Source of the DNA: Carboxylicivirga sp.
GTDB taxonomy: Bacteria > Bacteroidota > Bacteroidia > Bacteroidales > Marinilabiliaceae
NCBI GenBank assembly: GCA_025210475.1
Contig: JAOARW010000046.1
Span: forward strand, 62,001-126,000
Length of the DNA stretch: 64,000 nt
Direction: 5' to 3'
Below, piece by piece: positions 1-7,794 of the stretch; position 1 is the stretch's first letter, and every line of letters starts with the position of its first letter. The notes under the pieces are model-generated. The model was not told where the DNA came from and ran no database searches. It worked only from the letters and a program-made list of their open reading frames with translations. A program made the translations under genes and the position numbers.

Positions 1-69
1 TTTAAAACATCCGATCTGGATAAGCAAAATTGGTTAGGTATTAATGTCGGCTTTAGCTGGGATTATTAA
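1..69 (+). CDS. C-terminal end of a truncated gene, probably an outer-membrane barrel protein
   Basis: Only the last 22 codons are present, in frame 1, ending at a TAA at 67-69. The peptide ends in an alternating polar/aromatic stretch (LGINVGFSWDY) typical of the last strand of an outer-membrane beta-barrel, where a terminal aromatic residue is the usual assembly signal. The frame is supported by an intrinsic terminator 22 bases after the stop. Nothing more specific can be said without the upstream sequence. Confidence 0.55.
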   Translation, partial: FKTSDLDKQNWLGINVGFSWDY

Positions 70-90
70 ACTTAAAGATATCTTTTAGAT

Positions 91-126
91 AAAAAGCGAG
101 AGGTCGAACAGGCTTCTCGCTTTTTT
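91..126 (+). terminator. Intrinsic terminator of the truncated first gene
   Basis: An 11-bp arm (AAAAAGCGAGA, 91-101) is complemented by TCTCGCTTTTT (115-125), with a T run at the end. It lies just after the stop at 69 and faces a second hairpin that terminates in the opposite direction only about 10 bases further on. Confidence 0.8.
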
Positions 127-134
127 ATTTTCCA

Positions 135-276
135 TAAAAAAGAGGTTGCACCAGGCAACCTCTATACACACAGGAATTGTTGGGAGGAAAATAACTCTCA
201 TAACGCCCCAAAGGTCTCCTTTTACCCAAAGCTTGCGGTTACCTCTTCGTTATTTCTAGTTTAAATTAAGATTATC
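135..276 (-). ncRNA. Candidate small non-coding RNA, about 140 nt
   Basis: The minus strand carries a strong intrinsic terminator at 163-136: arms AGAGGTTGC (141-149) and GCAACCTCT (155-163) followed on the minus strand by six T. No minus-strand coding region lies upstream of it. A perfect minus-strand -7 element (TAGATTTG, 290-283) sits about 125 bases before the terminator, so a transcript from about 276 to 135 is plausible. The body can fold: ATAACG pairs with CGTTAT around an AAAGG/CCTTT hairpin, and a competing AAATAAC/GTTATTT pairing also exists. The convergent placement against the terminator of the first gene supports an independent transcript. I recognise no known RNA family, and no good -33 element is visible. 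Confidence 0.4.
136..163 (-). terminator. Minus-strand intrinsic terminator with no coding gene before it
   Basis: A 9-bp stem (141-149 with 155-163) and a 5-nt loop are followed on the minus strand by six T (141-136). On the plus strand there is no T run, so the direction is clear. Confidence 0.65.
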
Positions 277-282
277 TGTTGT

Positions 283-290
283 CAAATCTA
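283..290 (-). promoter_or_regulatory. -7 element (TAGATTTG) for the candidate small RNA
   Basis: The minus strand reads TAGATTTG, matching the Bacteroidota TAnnTTTG consensus. No TTTG is found at the usual 19-21 base distance upstream, so this is support for, not proof of, a promoter. Confidence 0.3.
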
Positions 291-457
291 GTTGGGTGTC
301 AAGATGGCATTAATCCTGTAGGATTTAATGTCAAATTGACTGTATGTAATTGCAATATACTGACTGTCTGACTGGTATTTGCGATTGGCATCATCATTGA
401 AATATTCCAATCAGAACAGAAAACAATTAAAAACTTAAAATAATAGGAGATTAAATT

Positions 458-898
458 ATGAAACTAGTAAGATTTAACAACAGGTATCCTCAGAGTGGTA
501 GTTTATTAAACCATTTTTTTGGAAATGAGTTTATGAACGATTCTGATTTCTTTAAAGGAGGTCATTATTATAACACACCAAAGGTTAATATCCGCGAAAC
601 GGATGATGCTTTTGCTATTGAAGTAGCTGCTCCGGGATTTGATAAGAAGGATTTCAATGTAGAATTGGAAAACGATGTATTAACAATTGAAGTTTCGAAG
701 GAAGAAAAGGCTGAAAAGAACAATTATTCGCATTACGAATTTAACTATGGTTCGTTTAAGCGCTCCTTTACTTTGCCAAAAGATAAGGTAATGGATTCAA
801 AGATTTCGGCTAAGTACGACAATGGAATTTTAAACATTCAACTTCCTAAAAAGGAAGAAGCGAAAGCGAAGCCTAAGCGCTTAATTGATATATTCTAA
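458..898 (+). CDS. Small heat-shock protein, Hsp20 / alpha-crystallin family
   Basis: This 146-residue protein is a cytoplasmic ATP-independent holdase that binds unfolding proteins for later refolding by DnaK/ClpB. The alpha-crystallin domain spans about residues 40-132 and includes the VAAPGFDKKDFNVELENDVL segment and a GILNIQLPK strand, with the GxLxIxLPK-type signature near the end. The N-terminal arm is short and rich in Asn and Phe, and the tail is lysine-rich and ends in LIDIF, where an IxI-like motif would mediate oligomer contacts. Length and order are normal for bacterial Hsp20. An AGGAG ribosome binding site lies 9 bases before the ATG. The gene stands alone, flanked by a candidate small RNA upstream and a strong terminator downstream. 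I see no CIRCE element. Confidence 0.93.
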   Translation: MKLVRFNNRYPQSGSLLNHFFGNEFMNDSDFFKGGHYYNTPKVNIRETDDAFAIEVAAPGFDKKDFNVELENDVLTIEVSKEEKAEKNNYSHYEFNYGSFKRSFTLPKDKVMDSKISAKYDNGILNIQLPKKEEAKAKPKRLIDIF

Positions 899-928
899 TT
901 TGTGATTTCTTTTTCATAATGATGCTGG

Positions 929-957
929 AAAGCCTCCCTTTGGAGGCTTTTTTTGTT
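929..957 (+). terminator. Intrinsic terminator of hsp20
   Basis: AAAGCCTCC (929-937) pairs with GGAGGCTTT (942-950) and is followed by a T run. It starts 30 bases after the hsp20 stop. Confidence 0.88.
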
Positions 958-1051
958 TTATCCTTAAACATGCTTTCTGACAATTCTTGTACATAGATAC
1001 AATGCTGTTTTGTTGTCTGTGGACAATTTTTTGTTTAAAGGCAGTCATAAA

Positions 1052-1072
1052 ACTAACAGCTAACAGCTTTCA
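1052..1072. repeat. Short degenerate 7-bp tandem repeat (3 units)
   Basis: ACTAACA-GCTAACA-GCTTTCA abuts the stop codon of the porP-like gene. Taken alone it is weak. It resembles longer heptad tracts elsewhere in the window (21698-21730, 49622-49684, 56214-56268). Confidence 0.35.
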
Positions 1073-2125
1073 ATACAATCGTCGTTTTTTACGGGTGTAT
1101 TTGCCACCAACGCTATTGAGGGGATTGGCACTTTCGCTGCAAGGAACAGCCGGCCGTCGTCCGCCAGTTTTAAAACGGGCCCGTTGATTAAATTCAAAGA
1201 TCAATGAAAGTTCATGAGCCCCTGCGGTTGACCAGCCAAGGCTTCCAATGGTAATATCGTAACTGTAGCCAACCCGAACAGGACCTAAATCGTAGGCCAG
1301 CAAAGCAATAATGGCATCTTGATTAACCGCACTACTTTTTTCGGCATTGTTAAACAAAGGTAAACCCCTGTACCAAACGCCGATTTCAAGTGGTGAGTTA
1401 TGCCAGTATACGCCCAGGTCGAACTGGTTAAATTTATCTTGCCGCTGATACCTGAAACTTGCCGAAAAAGCTCTCTCGGCTACGTTTCTTCGTCTTTCGC
1501 TCCAAATGTTCATACCACCAAAAAAGGTGTATTTCAACTCGGCCTTGGCATCTTCATTCATAAAGGTATAATTGGGTTTGGCAAGGTGATCAACGGTTAG
1601 GCCGATCCAATACTTAGGACTGTATAGGAAAACAGAACTGGCTATATCAATATAATGCACTTGTTCGTTGGACAAACGGTCGAATGAACCGCTTCCACCT
1701 CCCGACTTAGGTGGCTGATCGGGGAAAATGGCTTTTGAAAAATCAACGGCTTTATTACCATAAGCAAATTGCACGGCCGGAATCACCTGCCAATAATCCG
1801 ATAAAATTAAGTTATAGGAATATTGAAAGGCTGCATTGGTTGTTGTTAACCCGGCACTTCCCGCACGATCCTGTATCAGGTAAAAACCGATACCACTATT
1901 AAACTTTGAAAAGAAATTGTCAAACGAAACCGAATAGGTCGAAAAAGCTTTTGAAACCTCTGGCCATTGGTTGCGGTAATTCATAATCAGGCGACCGCCA
2001 TTGGTCGATCCGGCTAAGGAAGGACTCAGATATAAAGGGTTGGCATAGAACTGCGAAAAATGCGGATCTTGCGCCTTTAATATCAGGCTGAAGAATAATA
2101 GTAATATGGTAATTATCTTTCTCAT
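1070..2125 (-). CDS. PorP/SprF family type IX secretion outer-membrane protein (partner of the PKD surface protein)
   Basis: This 351-residue outer-membrane barrel has a signal peptide (residues 1-18, cleaved after LILKAQ). The family hallmark follows at once: DPHFSQFYANPLYLSPSLAG, then YRNQWP. Family members act with type B T9SS substrates, each usually encoded next to its own partner, and help carry the substrate to the translocon or hold it at the surface. Its ATG shares one base with the stop of the upstream giant-protein gene (TAATG), which implies translational coupling. After the last predicted strand (ELSLIFEFNQ) a ~35-residue basic tail contains AVPCS and ends KKRRLY. The second PorP/SprF in this window, at 45.9 kb, has the same tail layout. 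The family call is firm; the exact role is inferred from family knowledge and pairing. Confidence 0.92.
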   Translation of the reverse strand: MRKIITILLLFFSLILKAQDPHFSQFYANPLYLSPSLAGSTNGGRLIMNYRNQWPEVSKAFSTYSVSFDNFFSKFNSGIGFYLIQDRAGSAGLTTTNAAFQYSYNLILSDYWQVIPAVQFAYGNKAVDFSKAIFPDQPPKSGGGSGSFDRLSNEQVHYIDIASSVFLYSPKYWIGLTVDHLAKPNYTFMNEDAKAELKYTFFGGMNIWSERRRNVAERAFSASFRYQRQDKFNQFDLGVYWHNSPLEIGVWYRGLPLFNNAEKSSAVNQDAIIALLAYDLGPVRVGYSYDITIGSLGWSTAGAHELSLIFEFNQRARFKTGGRRPAVPCSESANPLNSVGGKYTRKKRRLY

Positions 2126-5100
2126 TATCTGAATAGCGTTACATCACCAGTTTTGATTTCAATGTTTCCATTTGAATATTTACATCGGACTTTCCAGATG
2201 TAAACCCCTGTTGCACAGATTTTATCCATGTGGTAACCATCCCAGCCAATATCAATGTCATTACTTTCAAAAATTAGTTCGCCCCAGCGGGTGTAAATGC
2301 GCAGTTGATATTCAACAATGCCTTCATGAACAAAGGGGTAGAATACGAAGTTATCCGGTGATCCGGGAGTGTAATGCCCACCAGATGAGCCCGCCGGGTT
2401 AGGTGTAAACGCATTGGGGAAACTGATGTTACCAGCTTCATCGGCAATTACGGCTTCGCGAATAACATGTTCATCTGTACAGCCCAGGTCATTTGTCACC
2501 ACCAGTCGCACATCGTAGATACCTTTGTTTTTATAGGCATATTGCACCGAGTGTTCGGTTGAAGTGTTGCCATCGCCAAAATTCCATAAATAGCTGGTAG
2601 CACCTTCCGATTTGTTGATAAACGATACAGTTTCAGGAATTTTAATTTTCGGAGGACGTACTTCGAAATCGGCCATTGGCGTATCGTAAACATAGATTTC
2701 AACATGCTCTGCTTCGGCCAGGCCGCCAGGTCCTTCAACTGTCAGTTTAACTTTGTATTTTCCGGGGGTATGATAGGTGTGTACCGGTTCTTTTTCGGAT
2801 GATACATTGCCGTCGCCAAAGTCCCAGAAATAGGTGTGAGCATCAATTGTATTATTATAAAAGTTCACTTCAAGGGGCGGACAACCTTCTGCATTGGGAC
2901 CATAGTCAATGGCAGGTAAGGTAGGATAAACTGTTACGAACTGGCGTAGCGAATCGCTGCAGTTAGCACCATCCACTTTTAGCCATACTTCATATTCGCC
3001 CGAAGTTCCGTAGGTATGTGTCCCCGGATCTTTTAGCGTAGATGAATTATTATCGCCAAAGAGCCAGCGGTAATCCCAATTATTGCCTTGGGTATTATTA
3101 AACAGGTTAATGGTCGACTCAGGCATTTGCATTTCTTTTGGACTTACTGTGAATTCAGGTGTTGGTCGACGATAAACGGTGACTGATGTATAAGTGGTAT
3201 CACTACATCCATAAATCGATCGGGCAATCATTTGTACTTCATAACTTTGATCTTCGACGCCTGGGTTGATGTATTCGTTGTGCCCGTTGAAACTGTTGGA
3301 TACATTGCCATCGCCAAAATCCCAGGTAAATTCACTGGCACCTGCCGAGTTGTTTAGTAGGCTCTCGAAATAGGGTGTACAACCGCTTCCGCCATCGGAT
3401 ATTGAAGCCGTAACTTTGGGATAGACATTTAAAAACTGAGAGGTGGAATCCTGGCAACCATAATCATTGCTAACAATTAGCCACGGCTGGAAAGTTGCCG
3501 AGGCCAGTTCTGAATTGATGTAAGCGTGTTCTGCATTCTCACTTCCATTGCCGCTTGACTCCTCGCCATCGCCAAATAACCATCTGCTGGAGCTGGCTCC
3601 GGTCGATTGATTATTAAACTGTGCAATAAACGGTGAGCAGCCTTCATTATTGTTTAGATTAAAACTACTCACGGGTGAAGGCAATACCCGTACATTCATC
3701 TCAGAAGTATCGCGGCATCCGAAAATAGAACTGGTGTATAGTTTTACAGTGAATTCCTTCGCTACAGGATCGGTATTTTCAAATACATGTGATGTTATAT
3801 TGGCTCCTTCGGCGATTTGTCCGTCGCCAAAATCCCAAACATAAGAGTAAGCTCCCGGGGCGGAAACCATCTCGGCCAGTAGCGGATGACAACCTTCCTC
3901 GGGTGTAAGTTCAAAATCGTAATTAATCAAAGGATAAACGGTAATAAAGTTGTCTAAAGTATCCCGGCATCCGTAATCGTTTAATACAACCAGTGTGGTT
4001 TTATATGATTGCACATAAAGTTCTTCGTTAATGTAGGTATGACTTACATCCTCTTCAGTGCTGTTGTTGCCATCGCCAAAAATCCATTCGTAGCTGGTGG
4101 CATCTTCGGATTGATTATCAAATTCAACAGCAAGCGGGCTACATCCCGGTTCGTCGTTGTAATCAAATTGTGCGAGGGGTGCCGGTAAAACAGACAGGTC
4201 GAAGTAAGCCGTGTCAATACAACCATACGTGTTAGATGCAATTAATTCGATATTGTAATCAATTGGATCAAACGTATTATTGATGTAAGTATGTGTGGGA
4301 TCGCTCTGGTTGGAAATATAACCATCGCCAAAATCCCAAAGATAGTTGTCGGCATCCGTTGAGGTATTTGCGAATGTTAACTTATGCGGACTACAAGCTT
4401 CATCATCATAGGGGCCGATGGATGCTGCCGGAATAGGATAAAAAACGATTTCAACAGTATCTCCGGTAATACAATCATTGTTGTTTTCGATCCAGGCAAA
4501 CTCATAGCTGCCCGGAGTATCAACCGTAACCGTACTGTTCGCATTAGCAGGAGAACTAAATATGCTTGATCCACTTCCTGTTATTTGATTCCAGCTGCCA
4601 ACACCAATGTCCGGGATTGCAGATAGCTTATAAACAAGCCCGCAGGTATCGGCATCATTAATAACTTCAGGTTGGGGTATTTTATTGAATGTGATGTTAA
4701 CATCGTCGCTGTCTGCACAGCTATTGTTGTCTTCAGCCCATGTAAAGGTATAAGTACCATAGGTATCAACTATTACTTCGGATAAGGGATCTGTTTGGTC
4801 AGTGAAATTAACCGCTCCGGGGCCGGCATTTAAAGTCCATTGTCCGTTACCAACAGATGCAGTGGCATTAAGCGCATATGTAAGACCACAAGCCAATGCA
4901 TCATCACCGGCCTCACTTATGGGTTGTTCCGAAACAGTTACATAAATGCTATCCACATCTTCACAACCGTATGAATCACGAACAGTATACTGAAAACCAA
5001 AGATACCAGGTGTAGAGCTGGTGAAAACCGGATTTTCGATGTTGGTGGATGATAAAAGATCTGTTCGGTCGCCCGTCCACTCATGCCATACAAAGGTACC

Positions 5101-6507
5101 GGAACCACCAACCGGATTTGGCTCCAGTTGTTGAGATATGTCGGTACAAAGCTCCAGATTCTTGTTCAGAAAGTGGATACTTACCGAATCAACTTCGACC
5201 ACAATAGTATCTTCATCATAGCATCCGTTGTTGTCGGTAACGCGATAAACCAGCTCATATAAACCCTCTGTAATGGTTTCGAAGCTTGGATTAACTATAG
5301 AGGTATTGTTTAAAGGGCTGGTATCACCAGTCCAGATGTGTATATATGGAACAAGCCCTTGCGAAGGGTTACCGTCTAAAGTGATTAAGGTTCCGGGGCA
5401 TAAATGAGCTTCGGGCCCGGGCAGGATATCAGCCAAAGGCGAATCCAATACAGTGATACTTGTTGTGCCGGTAGCGCTACAGTTGTTTCCATCTTCAACA
5501 TAGTAGTTAATGGTGTGTGTGCCAGGACCAGCCAGAGAAGGATCAAACTCTCCGGTCCATTCATCAATAATACCCGGTCCGGACCATTGACCACCCGGTG
5601 TGGCTGGTGTTAGGATGATGGATGCGTCATTTTCACAAAAAGGACCAACAGGTGCGATGCTGCCATCCGGGTCATCAACAATTAGAACGATGGCTGTATT
5701 TGTTACCGGATCATATCCCTGATCGTAAGGATTACAATAATTCCAGTTGTTAAGAGTAATTTCAAATTCGTCGCCAACAGCCCGGTCATCGGGCACAAAA
5801 ATAGGCAGCGCTTCGTTCCATGGCGCCGTCGGACCAAGTATCGGTTCGGAGGTTACATCAATTGAGCCAACAAAAGGATAGGTTCGAATCACACCATTTA
5901 CATGGGCATTGTCGATGAAATTAGGCGCTCCGTTATTGGTACCATAGATCCATTGAATCCAGCGTTTGCGATCATTGGGCAAGTCATTTTCATCCGGCGG
6001 AACGCAATTCCATTGGCTATTGTCAATAAAAGTAACGCTTCCGCTGTTGCCCACACAGATGGGAAAAACTCGTGGATCGATGGAAATTTCTCCACCATTT
6101 TTGTCGTCCATATCCCAAACGGTAACAATTTGTTCCTGAATGGAACTGGTGCAGACATTGTCGGCCACCACCAGGGCAACCGTTGGATGGTAGTTACATT
6201 CATCGCCGCCAATAGGATAAACATGATTGCTCGACGCTGTCCATTCATTAAGGGCAGGATTGGTCAATGTGGCATCGACCAATTCGATGGGAGAACCATC
6301 GTTCCAGTCAAATTGCATCTTCACATTTCCTGTACCACCATCGTTTACACCACGGTAAACCACGCTCCAGTTAACAGTTACCGGGGCGCATAATTTGTCG
6401 GGTACGATATCATTGGCCTTTGATGTTATGTTGCAGGTTTGCGAATAACATTGAAAGCTAACAATCGCCGACATCATTATTAAAATTGCTTTTATTTTAC
6501 CGTCCAT
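2125..6507 (-). CDS. Large PKD-repeat surface protein with T9SS type B (gliding-motility) C-terminal domain
   Basis: The 1460-residue product is predicted to be secreted and surface-exposed. A signal peptide occupies residues 1-22 (ends CYSQ). Residues ~23-690 hold Ig/PKD-like domains rich in disulfide-type cysteines, several beginning with a CENDA or CGLTY-like segment. Residues ~690-1335 hold eight PKD repeats, each with a W-[DNIL]-FGD signature spaced ~83 residues apart. The last ~95 residues form a CHU_C-type sorting domain: FPNAFTPN, then YTRWGELIFES, IGWDGYH and GVYIWKV, ending TLFR. Such domains direct export through T9SS without sortase-type attachment. The product could be an adhesin or polymer binder, but no enzymatic domain is visible. 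It is encoded immediately before its PorP/SprF partner. Start: the ATG at 6507 gives a compact signal peptide. Confidence 0.92.
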   Translation of the reverse strand: MDGKIKAILIMMSAIVSFQCYSQTCNITSKANDIVPDKLCAPVTVNWSVVYRGVNDGGTGNVKMQFDWNDGSPIELVDATLTNPALNEWTASSNHVYPIGGDECNYHPTVALVVADNVCTSSIQEQIVTVWDMDDKNGGEISIDPRVFPICVGNSGSVTFIDNSQWNCVPPDENDLPNDRKRWIQWIYGTNNGAPNFIDNAHVNGVIRTYPFVGSIDVTSEPILGPTAPWNEALPIFVPDDRAVGDEFEITLNNWNYCNPYDQGYDPVTNTAIVLIVDDPDGSIAPVGPFCENDASIILTPATPGGQWSGPGIIDEWTGEFDPSLAGPGTHTINYYVEDGNNCSATGTTSITVLDSPLADILPGPEAHLCPGTLITLDGNPSQGLVPYIHIWTGDTSPLNNTSIVNPSFETITEGLYELVYRVTDNNGCYDEDTIVVEVDSVSIHFLNKNLELCTDISQQLEPNPVGGSGTFVWHEWTGDRTDLLSSTNIENPVFTSSTPGIFGFQYTVRDSYGCEDVDSIYVTVSEQPISEAGDDALACGLTYALNATASVGNGQWTLNAGPGAVNFTDQTDPLSEVIVDTYGTYTFTWAEDNNSCADSDDVNITFNKIPQPEVINDADTCGLVYKLSAIPDIGVGSWNQITGSGSSIFSSPANANSTVTVDTPGSYEFAWIENNNDCITGDTVEIVFYPIPAASIGPYDDEACSPHKLTFANTSTDADNYLWDFGDGYISNQSDPTHTYINNTFDPIDYNIELIASNTYGCIDTAYFDLSVLPAPLAQFDYNDEPGCSPLAVEFDNQSEDATSYEWIFGDGNNSTEEDVSHTYINEELYVQSYKTTLVVLNDYGCRDTLDNFITVYPLINYDFELTPEEGCHPLLAEMVSAPGAYSYVWDFGDGQIAEGANITSHVFENTDPVAKEFTVKLYTSSIFGCRDTSEMNVRVLPSPVSSFNLNNNEGCSPFIAQFNNQSTGASSSRWLFGDGEESSGNGSENAEHAYINSELASATFQPWLIVSNDYGCQDSTSQFLNVYPKVTASISDGGSGCTPYFESLLNNSAGASEFTWDFGDGNVSNSFNGHNEYINPGVEDQSYEVQMIARSIYGCSDTTYTSVTVYRRPTPEFTVSPKEMQMPESTINLFNNTQGNNWDYRWLFGDNNSSTLKDPGTHTYGTSGEYEVWLKVDGANCSDSLRQFVTVYPTLPAIDYGPNAEGCPPLEVNFYNNTIDAHTYFWDFGDGNVSSEKEPVHTYHTPGKYKVKLTVEGPGGLAEAEHVEIYVYDTPMADFEVRPPKIKIPETVSFINKSEGATSYLWNFGDGNTSTEHSVQYAYKNKGIYDVRLVVTNDLGCTDEHVIREAVIADEAGNISFPNAFTPNPAGSSGGHYTPGSPDNFVFYPFVHEGIVEYQLRIYTRWGELIFESNDIDIGWDGYHMDKICATGVYIWKVRCKYSNGNIEIKTGDVTLFR
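2490..4430. repeat. Eight tandem PKD-domain coding repeats, ~250 bp period
   Basis: The DNA complement of TTTGGCGATGG (encoding FGDG; some copies vary by a base) recurs near 2570, 2810, 3055, 3310, 3555, 3820, 4070 and 4320. One copy reads FGDN instead of FGDG. The repeats diverge between these anchors, so recent slippage is unlikely. Confidence 0.85.
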
Positions 6508-6816
6508 AAGCCCTTTTAATATGCGTTGACCTGTTTTGTTAATTTACAGGCAATCGTTATAATATTGTTTCTCTGTATGTCTTATTTGCTCCAGATCTGA
6601 TGATTTATGTCATGTTTCAATAGGTTTTAAATTAAAGGTGAGTTTAGTCATTTTTTTTGTACGAAAGTGTTCCAAAATTTACGAATCTGAATTCAAGTAT
6701 CGCTCCCTGGGAACTCATTATGTTGCTATTAACTTATGTGGGTACTACGCATGATTATGCGAATTAGTTCCGATTAATAGCAAATTTTTAAAAAACTAAC
6801 TAAAAGGAAATCTACA
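6508..6816. other. Intergenic region between divergent genes
   Basis: This 309-base stretch separates the PKD surface-protein gene (minus) from proline dehydrogenase (plus) and must hold both promoters. I find no clean TAnnTTTG element on either strand. A 5-bp inverted repeat, CGCAT-GATT-ATGCG (6748-6761), lies 56 bases before the proline dehydrogenase start and could be an operator, but it is too short to assert. No coding region is apparent. Confidence 0.5.
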
Positions 6817-7728
6817 ATGATGAATAAGTTAATTGCACGAACGTTGCCCTATTTTCCGAAGAAGTTTGTTTGGATTTTCTCCAAAAAATATATTGCAGGA
6901 GAGACGATTGATGAGGCAGTTATGGCTTCGCGCCAATTGAACGATAATAACATGCTTATCACGGTTGATCTTTTAGGTGAATTTATCACCAATATGGATC
7001 AGGCAAAAAGCAACAAGGATGAATATCTTGGTATTGTTGAGCGTTTTGAAAAAGAAAATATTAAGGGTAATTATTCTTTAAAACCGACAAGTTTTGGCTT
7101 ATTGATCGATCAGGATAAATGCTATGAATACATCCGCGAAATTGTAGCTAAGGCAGCTTCCTGCAATAATTTTGTGCGAGTGGATATGGAGGATTCCAAG
7201 TGTGTGGATCTGGAGATTGATTTATTCCGGAAATTAAAAGCCGAGTTTCCTAAAAATGTAGGTTTGGTTTTTCAGGCTTATCTCAAGCGCACAATGGATG
7301 ATTTGGAAGCTTTAATGGATATTCACACAGAAGAAACGCCAATTAATTACCGTTTGTGTAAGGGTATTTATGTGGAGCCCAAGGAGATTGCATTCAAAGA
7401 TTACCATGAGGTAAATGAGCACTATTTGAAAGACCTTGAATATTTGCTTAAAAACAAAGTGTATGTTGGCATTGCTACACATGACCGGAAACTGGTTGAG
7501 GGAGCGATAAAAATCATTAAGGAAAACAATATTCCGGAGGAGCAATTTGAGTTTCAGATGTTGTATGGTGTGACACCGGAATTAAGAAAAGAGATTTTAG
7601 ATCAGGGCTATAAAATGCGCATTTATGTGCCATATGGCAAGGATTGGTTCGGCTACAGTACACGACGATTGAAGGAGAATCCTAAGATGGCGAATCATAT
7701 TATCAAATCTCTGTTTATTAAAGGATAA
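6817..7728 (+). CDS. Proline dehydrogenase (monofunctional PRODH)
   Basis: The 303-residue FAD enzyme oxidises proline to delta-1-pyrroline-5-carboxylate and passes electrons to the quinone pool. It corresponds to the PRODH barrel of PutA as a stand-alone protein of normal length for this class. The conserved C-terminal signature is present (RIYVPYGKDWFGYSTRRLKENP region, residues ~268-290), as are the LCKG and ATHD segments at ~185 and ~222 that line the flavin and substrate site. Two ATG codons open the frame; AAAGGAAA lies 8-15 bases upstream. The next enzyme of the pathway, PruA, is encoded at 51.1-52.7 kb on the other strand, so the two steps are not in one operon here. Confidence 0.9.
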   Translation: MMNKLIARTLPYFPKKFVWIFSKKYIAGETIDEAVMASRQLNDNNMLITVDLLGEFITNMDQAKSNKDEYLGIVERFEKENIKGNYSLKPTSFGLLIDQDKCYEYIREIVAKAASCNNFVRVDMEDSKCVDLEIDLFRKLKAEFPKNVGLVFQAYLKRTMDDLEALMDIHTEETPINYRLCKGIYVEPKEIAFKDYHEVNEHYLKDLEYLLKNKVYVGIATHDRKLVEGAIKIIKENNIPEEQFEFQMLYGVTPELRKEILDQGYKMRIYVPYGKDWFGYSTRRLKENPKMANHIIKSLFIKG

Positions 7729-7751
7729 ACTAAATTTTTAATCTACTATAA

Positions 7752-7786
7752 TAATGGCATTCTTATTTTATAGGATGCCATTTTTA
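7752..7786 (+). terminator. Terminator between convergent proline dehydrogenase and MATE genes
   Basis: AATGGCATTCT pairs with AGGATGCCATT with one mismatch and is followed by TTTTTATTT. It lies in the 66-base gap between the two convergent stops and may serve mainly the plus-strand gene. Confidence 0.7.
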
Positions 7787-7794
7787 TTTCTCGG

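Noticed and set aside
5902..6393. 163-codon ORF antisense to the PKD protein gene
   Set aside because: It lies wholly inside a well-supported gene on the other strand, with no ribosome binding site or recognisable domain; it is a shadow frame.
6748..6761. CGCAT-GATT-ATGCG as an operator for proline dehydrogenase
   Set aside because: The arms are only 5 bp, which is expected by chance in a region this long; noted in the intergenic entry only.
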